Assembly: GCF_036850765.1 (NCBI RefSeq)
Contig: NC_089494.1
Span: 124,001-188,000 of the forward strand
From: Saccopteryx bilineata
Taxonomy: Eukaryota; Chordata; Mammalia; Chiroptera; Emballonuridae
Direction of reading: 5' to 3'
Length of the DNA stretch: 64,000 nucleotides
The translations under genes and the position numbers were made by a program. The notes under the pieces are model-generated. The model ran no database searches, was not told the DNA's origin, and saw only the letters and a list, made by a program, of their open reading frames with translations. Numbering within the stretch: the stretch's first letter is position 1; every line of letters starts with the position of its first letter. This document shows, one piece after another, positions 56,640 to 64,000 of this stretch.

Positions 56640-57310
56640 TCCAGTTCAAGTCTGTGGCTTTTTTTAAAGAAGAACTTTAAATTTTATTTTTCATTACAGT
56701 TTGTAGTTAATGTTATTCTTATTATATTCAAGTGTACAGCATAGTGGTTAGACAATCATATACTTTACAAAGTGTGCCCTGATATTTATAGTACTCACCT
56801 GGCACCATCCATAGTTGGCTCAATATTATATTCCCTGTGTTGTGTTGTACTTTACATGCTGTGACTATTTTGTAATTGCCAAATTGTATTTTATTTTATT
56901 TTTTAAGAGAGAGAGACAGACAGACATGGATAGACAGGAAGGGAGTGAGATAAGAAGCATCAACTAATAGGTGTGGCACTTTCTTTAGTTGTTCATTGAT
57001 TGCTCTCTCATGCGTACCCTGACCAGGGATTTCTAGCTGAGCCAGTGAACCCTTGCTCAAGCCAGTGACCTTGGGCTCAGGCCAGCGACTATGGGCTTCA
57101 ATCCAGCGACCACGGGGTCATGTCTATGCTCCTGCGCTCAAGTCGGCGACCCTGCACTCAAGCTGGTGATTCCGTGCTCAAGCTGGCGACCTTGGGGTTT
57201 CAAACCTGGGTCCTCAGTGTCCCAGGTTGACGCTCTATCTACAGCGCCACCACCTGGTCAGGCATCAATTTGTATTTCTTAATCCCTTTACCTTTTTAAC
57301 CCCAAACCGT
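56640..57310. mobile_element. L1-like sequence split by a SINE
   Basis: TTCAAGTGTACAGCATAGTG, CTGATATTTATAGTACTCAC and GTACTTTACATGCTGTGACT, then CTTAATCCCTTTACC after the SINE, follow the order of a common bat L1-type repeat. Confidence 0.5.
56891..57263 (-). mobile_element. tRNA-derived SINE with expanded internal repeats
   Basis: Minus head GCCTGACCAGGTGGTGGCGC. The body has about six GGTCGCNGG..TTGAG-type units. Target duplication AAATTGTATTT / AATTTGTATTT. Confidence 0.88.
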
Positions 57311-57419
57311 GACTTTTTAAATGAACCTCTTCGTACTACCTCATTTCCCTTCTCCCACATGAGTGTAGTCTCAAAGACACAGGGTACAGTAGAAGTAAAG
57401 CACCCCATAATTATCCCAG

Positions 57420-57600
57420 CATCATCCGCACTGCACACACTATGGACGCTGAACACACAGCACACACCACACACACAATGCACTATGCACACTCCACATG
57501 CTGCAGACACTGCACACACACTGTGGATACTGCACACTGCCCGTACTGTACACAATGCACACCACACACTACACACACAATATGCAGACACTTGATAAGC
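57420..57600. repeat. CA-rich degenerate repeat
   Basis: ACACAC blocks with interspersed TGCACACT/CTGCA units over about 170 bases; antisense frames are Cys/Val-rich artefacts. Confidence 0.8.
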
Positions 57601-58224
57601 TCTTCCCACCCTCACCTCCTCTTTGTTCTCCAAGTAATTCTCTCCCTGATGCTCCCCCAGTCCTTATGACAAATGTCACCAGGTGAGCCTTAATAAGCAA
57701 CTGAACAGCATGGGGGCCTGATGGGGAAGAGCTCCCCCAGTCAGCCGAGTCAGTGGTGGCCTGCAGGCTGCAGCACAGAGACCCCGTAAGATGCACAGGA
57801 GTGACCAGGAGGAGCAGGTAAGGGACAGTGGAGGTCTGGGGACCCCAGCAGGATGTACGGCTCTCAAGGGGCCCAGTCACCCACATCAGGGTGAGTAGGC
57901 CAAACCCCAAAGGGTGCCCTTCTAGAAGGTCACACTGTGGTTACAGGGTCACAGGAACACAGGGTACCTGTGCTACAGTCATTTCCACTGAACTCACGAG
58001 ACCTTCCCAGGGAAGCAGTGTGCTGTCCTCTGGTTCCAGAGCACCATGGAGCTGAGGTGGTGTGGGGCAAATGAGTTTGTAAAATCTGTATTTTCTGGTT
58101 TTGCTCATCTTTATTGTTAAAAATGGCCACTGTCAAGTAAAATAGCCAATTACATTCCTGCTTGGGAAGGGGCTTTGTTATGTTAATGTGTGTGAGAGGA
58201 GGGGGTTTTCAAGCCAAAAAGTTT

Positions 58225-58594
58225 TTTTTTAATTTATTTATTAAATTTAATGCAGTGACATTGATAAATCATATGTTGAGAGAAAACATCTCTAGATTAT
58301 TTTGACATTTGATTGTGCTGTATACCCCTCCCCCAAAGTTAAATTGTCTTCTGTCACCTCCTATCTGGTTTTCTTTGTGCCCCTCCCCTCCCCCAACCCC
58401 TCTCTCCTTCTTCGCCCCCTCCCCCCACCCCCCACCCCTGTTGCCATCACATTCTTGTTCATGTCTCTGAGTCTCATTTTTATGTCCCTTCTATGTATGG
58501 ATTCATATAGTTCTTAATTTGTTTCTGATCTACTTATTTCACTCCTTATAATGTTATCAAGGTTCATCCATGTTATTGTAAATGATCCAATGTC
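58225..58594 (-). mobile_element. L1-like 3' fragment
   Basis: T-rich left end, then TTTAATGCAGTGACATTGAT and CTTCTATGTATGGATTCATA; read on the minus strand it ends in an A-rich tail. Flanks GCCAAAAAGTTTT and GTCAAAAAGTTTT suggest a target duplication. Confidence 0.55.
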
Positions 58595-58610
58595 AAAAAG
58601 TTTTAAGGTG

Positions 58611-58995
58611 GCCCTGGCCGGTTGGCTCAGCGGTAGAGCGTCGGCCTGGCGTGTGGGGGACCCGGGCTCGATTCCCGGCCAGGGCACACAGGAGAAGCGC
58701 CCATTTGCTTCTCCACCCCCACCCCTTCCTTCCTCTCTGTCTCTCTCTTCCCCTCCCGCAGCCAAGGCTCCATTGGAGCAAAGATGGCCCGGGCGCTGGG
58801 GATGGCTCCTTGGCCTCTGCCCCGGGTGCTGGAATGGCTCTGGTCGCGGCAGAGCGATGCCCTGGAGTTGCAGAGCATCGCCCGCTGGTGGGCAAAGCAT
58901 CGCCCCTGGTGGGTGTGCCGGGTGGATCCCAGTCGGGCGCATGTGGGAGTCTGTCTGACGGTCTCTCCCCGTTTCCAGCTTCAGAATAAAAAAAA
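58611..58995 (+). mobile_element. Rhin-type SINE, variant with duplicated box
   Basis: Plus copy with perfect 16-bp target duplication AAAAAGTTTTAAGGTG at 58595-58610 and 58996-59011. The CATCGCCC.CTGGTGGGC box is doubled, as in the copy at 33,040. Confidence 0.95.
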
Positions 58996-59439
58996 AAAAA
59001 GTTTTAAGGTGAAGAAGGAGAAAGGGAACAGGAGGCCACATTTTTGCGGAGAAGCAGCCAAGATGGGGGTGCTGAAGGAGAAGGCAGTTTGTGCAGAGAA
59101 GAGAAGGGAGTTGGGGAACAGAGGTGAGGACTGTTGCGAGCTCTGCTGAGACTGGTGGGGGCCTTTGATTGTAGGAAAACTCGGATGTGTCAGTCGCTTT
59201 GTGAGCACTGAATGAGTGGGTTTTGGAGCCCTGTGTGTTTGTGTTTTTACTCGCCAGCCAGGTGCGAGGCTAGAATAAAGGAATGGCCCACCAGTTTTTG
59301 ACTCCGCAGTTCCGAATCTAATGTGAGCCTGCACCTGCCAGGCTGTGATGGCGGTGGCGGCCCCTGGCCTCATAGGTGGTTTATAGCCCCAGTGGGACAT
59401 TCATCAGGCTGGTCTCCTGCAGGATTCTACCCAGACATC

Positions 59440-60110
59440 ACTTTTGTGGACAAAAAAAAAAAAAAAAAAGTGCCATGAATTAATCCTGACAAGCTCAGGT
59501 GAAGTCTGCACAATGGCCTTGCGAACTCAGAGTCCTAAAGCAAACACTCAGCATGGTCTAAAATTAAACCTTTCTTGCTAAAAACAGTTTATGGTGGATG
59601 GTCGTGTCCTAGGAAGATGTTCTCTCTCAACCAAGGTCAATGTGCATTTTTACTCAAGCCTGTCTCTTATCTTTTGCATCCACACTGATGAAACTGAAAA
59701 CATGTCTTTGGAATATAAGGGTTATATTTTTCCATTAGGCCAGACATCCCACCAGAGCAGGAACCAACAGACCCCACCCCATTTTTATTGCTGTGTGAGC
59801 CATTAACTGTTTCCTGTCCTGTCCCCGCCTATGTAAAAGAAGTTTCAGCACATTCACTTTCACTTTTTACCCAACCCCAGAGGTTTCCTCTCCCGCTTTG
59901 CCTTTTCCTGCCATCCTAATTATCATCAGTCAATTTCATGCAACCCTTGACATCTGCCCCTTTGACTCTGATGGATAAAGAAAGTGGTGAACCGCCATTT
60001 CCCAGAGCACTTTCTCAATCCGTTGAGACTTTGCTTCTTGGCAACTGTTGACAGTTTGGCTTAAATAAACTCATAAAAATTCTTCCAGGTTTAGAATTGC
60101 TTTACATCGA
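59440..60110 (+). repeat. LTR-like repeat, copy C
   Basis: Matches copy B in reverse orientation: GTGGACAAAAAA, GGTCTAAAATTAAACC, TTTTTACCCAACCCCAGAG, CCAGAGCACTTTCTCAATCC, and TTAAATAAACTCATAAAAAT with a poly(A)-like AATAAA. An A20 run disrupts the left part. Confidence 0.5.
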
Positions 60111-60635
60111 CATTTTGTTCGGCCATAAACCCCCGCCCCACAATCACTGTGGGTTTACTGGCTCCTTGCCCAGGCAGTTAATAAGATTCTGCCCACACTG
60201 ACCATCTGTGTGAAACTTACAATAACCCCTTTGGCCTCGAGACAACCTGAATGTGTCTCAGTTCTTTGCAGCTGCCCAGTGCAAACCACGAAGTCTCCCA
60301 GAAATATCCCCAAGTCTAAAGAGAGGCTCTTCCTTTGCCAACAGGCCCTCTGGTCCCAATGCCCACAGGTGGGGCCAGCAGGGCATGGAGGCTGGAGCAA
60401 CCAAGGAAGGCGGTGGGAGCATGGAGACAAATGGTCAGCCAAGAGGGGCCCGTGTGCTTAACCAACCCTCAAGGCCAAGGGGGAAGTCCTGCTCCGGCCT
60501 GCTTTGACAACAGGAGCTACTGACAGACAGTCATTCTTCAATGAGAGCTCAGTGGTTGCAGGAGGTTAAATGAATGAATTGTTTGGTATGTCGTAAATTA
60601 CATGTCAATAAAGCTGTTTAAGAAAAGTAAAATTT
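60111..60635. other. Spacer, nothing recognised
   Basis: No gene. Could be flank of the LTR-like element, but I see no primer-binding site. Confidence 0.45.
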
Positions 60636-60647
60636 AAAAAGATTTTA

Positions 60648-60789
60648 CAGGCGCTAGAATGGCTCTGATTGTGGCAGAGCATCGCCCCCTGGTGGGCGTG
60701 CTGGGTGGATCCCAGTTGGGAGCATGCGGGAGTCTGTCTGCCTCCCCGTTTCCAGCTTCAGAAAAATACAGAAAAAAATAAATTAATTA
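60648..60789 (+). mobile_element. Rhin-type SINE, 5'-truncated
   Basis: Only the body from GGCGCTAGAATGGCTCTG to the tail is present, with target duplication AAAAAGATTTTA at 60636-60647 and 60790-60801. Confidence 0.9.
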
Positions 60790-60801
60790 AAAAAGATTTT
60801 A

Positions 60802-61156
60802 GCCTGACCAGGAGGTGGCGCAGTGGATAGAGCATTGACCTGGGATGCCAAAGACCCAGGTTTGAAACCCAGAGGTCGCCAGTTTGAGCACAGGATCACT
60901 AACTTGAGTGTGGAATTGCCAGCTTGAGCGGGGGATCATCCCCATGACCCCATGGTCTCTGGCTAGAGCCCAAGGTCACTGGCTTGAGCGAGGAGTCACT
61001 GGCTTGGCTGGTGTCCCCCCATCAAGGCACATATGAGAAACAATCAATGAACAACCAAAGTGATGCGACTACGAGTTAATATTTCTCATCTCTTTCCCTT
61101 CCTGTCTGTCTCTCTCCCACACACACAAAAAATAATAATAAATAAATAAAATTTTA
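60802..61156 (+). mobile_element. tRNA-derived SINE, long form
   Basis: Starts GCCTGACCAGGAGGTGGCGC immediately after the previous element's target duplication; internal GTCACTGGCTTGAGC units, CT-rich end, A-rich tail. Confidence 0.92.
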
Positions 61157-61233
61157 AAGGCTCCAGCTGATGAAAAATCTTGTAAGCCAATAACTATGAG
61201 AAAAACTATGAAATATACTTGGAAGGAATAAAC

Positions 61234-61562
61234 CAGGGGTCCCCAAACTACGGCCCACGGGCCACATGCGGCCCCCTGAGGCCATTTATCCGGCCCCCTC
61301 TGCACTTCTGGAAGGGGCACCTCTTTCATTGGTGGTCAGTGAGAGGAGCATAGTTCCCATTGAAATACTGGTCAGTTTGTTGATTTAAATTTACTTGTTT
61401 TTTATTTTAAATATTGTATTTGTTCCCATTTTGTTTTTTTACTTTAAAATAAGATATGTGCAGTGTGCATAGGGATTTGTTCAGTTGTTTTTATAGTCCA
61501 GCCCTCCAAGGGTCTGAGGGACAGTGACCTGGCCCCCTGTGAAAAGAGTTTGGGGACCCCTG
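61234..61562. mobile_element. Non-autonomous hAT transposon with perfect target duplication
   Basis: Termini CAGGGGTCCCCAAACT and AGTTTGGGGACCCCTG are exact inverted repeats. The 8-bp target duplication GAATAAAC is perfect (61226-61233 and 61563-61570). 329 bp, no coding capacity. Confidence 0.96.
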
Positions 61563-61878
61563 GAATAAACCATGCAACCATGCTTCCAAGTGCCTTTAGC
61601 TGGAAGGAACGCCTCAATCCCCGAGGAGCCCGTCACTCACACACTTCTCTGGGACGCCCTTTCCCTTTGAGGGGGTGGCCTGTGTCCCTCACAACCCCTG
61701 CATTTGGAACCAAGAACTGGATGTGGCATTGGTCCGGTCCCACTGGGGGCCGGTGGGGAGAATATAAAGCCCCCAGTCCCCAGCCAATGGTGGGATTCAG
61801 CCGGTCCGCACTGGTTCGGCAGAACAGGTACCGATTTTTTTGTTGAGTACGGTGAACCAGTTGTTAAAATGGCACTGT

Positions 61879-62077
61879 TGGCCTGACCTGTGGTGGTGCA
61901 GTGGATAAAGCGTCGACCTGGAAATGCTGAGGTCGCCAGTTCGAAACCCTGGGCTTGCCTGGTCAAGGCACATATGGGAGTTGATGCTTCCAGCTCCTCC
62001 CCCCCTCCTCTCTCTCTCCCTCTCTGTCTCTCTCCCTCTCTCTCTCCTCTCTAAAAATGAATAAATAAAATTTTAAA
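61879..62077 (+). mobile_element. Short tRNA-derived SINE
   Basis: GCCTGACCTGTGGTGGTGCA head and perfect 13-bp target duplication AAAATGGCACTGT at 61866-61878 and 62078-62090. Confidence 0.95.
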
Positions 62078-62090
62078 AAAATGGCACTGT

Positions 62091-62632
62091 CATCAGGGTT
62101 CTCTCTAAGGTGGGCACCTGGGCAGCTGCCCAATGTGGAAATCACAAATTTACATCCTTTACTCTTTGTTAATGTTCATCTGCACAACAGCGTAGTCTAA
62201 GCGCCTGCAGGCATGTTCATTCCATCCACAGGTGAAAAAAAAATGTAAGCGAGGACATCAATCAAGAAGCAATATGGAAATATCTTAAATAACAGTTTTA
62301 TTGTTTTTTGTCAGGTATTATTTAATATATTTTCTTAAAACTCTTTCTTATAATCTAGGTTTTTGTGCCTTCTTTTATTGTTCTTATTTAAGTATTAAAT
62401 GCATGAAATAATAAACTATCTTTCAATATATTGTTTTTTTATACTTAAAATGGTCATTAGGGCAGAAAACCGGTTGTTAAATTATTTGAACCCGCCACTG
62501 GCCCAAGCCCAGGCTCTAGCATAACATGGGCTGACCAGTGAGTGGCCCCCCACATGAGGCCACTCCTAGGTCATTCAGAAAGAATTCCTGAGCATCTGGT
62601 CACCACCAACAAAAGATATAAAATTGTGAATC
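62091..62632. other. AT-rich spacer, nothing recognised
   Basis: Sequence between two SINEs with no gene. Phrases such as AACCGGTTGTTAAATTATTTG suggest an old repeat that I cannot name. Confidence 0.4.
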
Positions 62633-62645
62633 AAGACAGCCGTGT

Positions 62646-63010
62646 GCCTGACCAAGTGGTGGCGCAGTGGATAGAGCCTCGGACTGGGACGTGGAAGACC
62701 CAGGTTCGAGACCCTGAGGTCGCCAGCTTGAGCACGAGCTCATCTGGGTTGAGCAAAAAAAAAGCTCACCAGCTCGGACCTAAGGTCGCTGAGCAAGGGG
62801 TCACTCGGTCTGCTGAAGGCCCACGGTCAAGGTACATATAAGAAAGCAATCAATGAACAACTAAGGTGTCGCAAAGAGAAACTGATAATTGATGCTTCTC
62901 ATCTCTCTCCATTCCTGTCTGTCTGTCCTTATCTATCCCTCTCTCTGACTCTCTCTCTGTCCCTGTAAAAAAAATAATAATTAAAAAAATAAAAATAAAA
63001 ATAAAATAAT
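62646..63010 (+). mobile_element. tRNA-derived SINE, long form
   Basis: GCCTGACCAAGTGGTGGCGC head; target duplication AAGACAGCCGTGT / AAGACAGCTGTGT at 62633-62645 and 63011-63023 with one mismatch. Confidence 0.93.
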
Positions 63011-63023
63011 AAGACAGCTGTGT

Positions 63024-63805
63024 GCAGCTCAGGAACTCTGGCTGTGGTGAGTCTGTTTACTCTGAGCAAGACTCACTCTTGTCTTATATCCAGGATCCCA
63101 CACACCCCTGCAAGCCCATCTGACCAGCTCAGTAGACATGGAAAAACACCTCCATGGGGCTATAAAAGGTCATAGAACCAGATGACCGACCACCATTCAA
63201 AGGTCAGCCAGTTTCAGCTGGAATCTAGAAAAACAACACTCAGCCTAATCTTTGGAGCTTGTAAATCACCCCCCAAAATCCACCACCACAGGTAGAAGGC
63301 CCCGGCCACACCTGGGAACCTGTCTTGCCCTCTCTCTCCTGTCAGGGGCCCCTGGCTGGAGGGAAGAAGAATGAACAGGAAAGGGGTACTGCCCTCCCAT
63401 GCCCACCCCCAAACATACACTAAAACACAATAGTCAAGCATCAGGAAGTTCTCCATCTGTCCTCTGGATCCAGCCACAGGCTTTTTTTTAGAACAAATTC
63501 TCCCTCAGCTGGTCCAGATCCTCAGCTGATCCCTCAGCTCATGGAATAGAGTAGGATCCAAATCATCAGATAAAGCCATTCCCCCTTAACAGCAGTCACT
63601 GCTCATCCATCCATCTGTTGTCCCTTCCAATGATCCTCATTGAGCTCCAAGTGCCCTTTAGGACCAACCGAAGCTTGAGTGCAGAGGGATCTTTTAATTA
63701 GCAGGGGCCAAGGACGAGACTGAACAGTTACTCAGCCATCCCCTACCACAAGCATCTGCTATATTGTCAAGTCAGTCAGTCTAGCATGGGGATTGTAGCC
63801 AGCAC
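63024..63805. other. Spacer, nothing recognised
   Basis: No gene, RNA or clear repeat. Confidence 0.45.
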
Positions 63806-64000
63806 GAATAGAATAGAATAGAATAGAATAGAATAGAATAGAATAGAATAGAATAGAATAGAATAGAATGTAGTAGAATACAATAGAACATTATACAGTA
63901 AGATGGGATGGGACAGAATAAATACAGAATAAAGATAAAATGGATGTAGAATAGAAAATAATAAACAGAATAAATAAAAGTAAACATAGAATAGAAAAGG
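63806..64000. repeat. (GAATA)n pentanucleotide microsatellite
   Basis: About 13 perfect GAATA units (63806-63869) decay into related GAATAGAA/ATAAATA variants up to the window edge. Confidence 0.95.

Larger units (their letters stand above)
58131..59340 (+). repeat. LTR-like sequence with nested insertions
   Basis: The right part has GCTAGAATAAAGGAATGG (poly(A) signal) and a U5-like tail ending near CACCTGCCA. The left part begins near TGTCAAGTAAAATAGCC. An L1-like piece (58,225-58,594) and a SINE (58,611-58,995) interrupt it at the same AAAAAGTTTTAAGG sequence. Confidence 0.45.

Noticed and set aside
56891..57263. CRISPR-like regularly spaced repeats
   Set aside because: Units are contiguous and part of a eukaryotic SINE; no array of unique spacers exists in the window.
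57265..57633. Cys-rich 122-codon minus frame
   Set aside because: Produced by the CA-rich repeat (repeated ACVCSV-type peptides).

Overview
This window is mammalian nuclear DNA, almost certainly from a bat. The repeats give the lineage: about ten full or partial copies of a tRNA-headed SINE with a long unique body (head GCCCTGGCCGGTTGGCTCAG, body with CTCCATTGGAGCAAAG, tail CAGCTTCAGAAAAATAC). I recognise this as the Rhin-type SINE of horseshoe bats and relatives. It sits beside shorter tRNA SINEs (GCCTGACCTGTGGTGGCGCAG type), one older VES-like SINE and several hAT DNA transposons, a mix typical of Chiroptera. Rhinolophoid is my best guess; the bat assignment is firmer than the family.

The genes match human 2q37.3 in inverted orientation: RTP5 (minus, 1.4-5.0 kb), PDCD1 (plus, 11.7-22.4 kb), NEU4 (minus, 36.1-39.0 kb) and GAL3ST2 (minus, 52.0-54.9 kb, first exon not found). 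PDCD1 (immune checkpoint receptor PD-1) is complete: five exons, consensus splice sites, 288 codons, with ITIM and ITSM. NEU4 (sialidase) has three intact coding exons giving 485 codons. GAL3ST2 (galactose-3-O-sulfotransferase) has three intact exons covering the transmembrane segment and whole catalytic domain. RTP5 is recognisable from its N-terminus to its C-terminal membrane anchor but is broken by several frameshifts, so it is called a pseudogene.

Intergenic space is mostly repeats. The largest element is a 5.8 kb endogenous gammaretrovirus-like provirus on the minus strand (45,694-51,504): paired LTRs, a 4-bp target duplication, a polypurine tract and a primer-binding site matching the 3' end of tRNA-Gly(UCC). 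Only gag end, protease and a possible integrase tail remain; reverse transcriptase and envelope are missing. Part of the interior is an AT-rich segment with features of a polyadenylated cellular mRNA 3' end, so captured host sequence is possible.

Region by region: 0-1 kb, CpG island with GC-box minisatellite; 1.4-5 kb, RTP5 pseudogene with a hAT element and Z-DNA-prone repeat in its intron; 5-11.7 kb, RTP5/PDCD1 divergent intergenic region; 11.7-22.4 kb, PDCD1, whose intron 1 holds nested L1, Tigger-like and SINE insertions; 22.4-36 kb, repeat-rich spacer with an orphan CpG island at 24.2-24.75 kb and an unrecognised ORF beside an LTR-like sequence near 28 kb; 36-39 kb, NEU4; 39-45.7 kb, spacer with SINEs and LTR-like repeats; 45.7-51.5 kb, provirus; 52-55 kb, GAL3ST2; 55-64 kb, nested LTR/L1/SINE/hAT repeats ending in a pentanucleotide microsatellite. 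The genes are syntenic neighbours, not a pathway. NEU4 and GAL3ST2 both act on glycan termini, but nothing in the sequence shows coordinated function.
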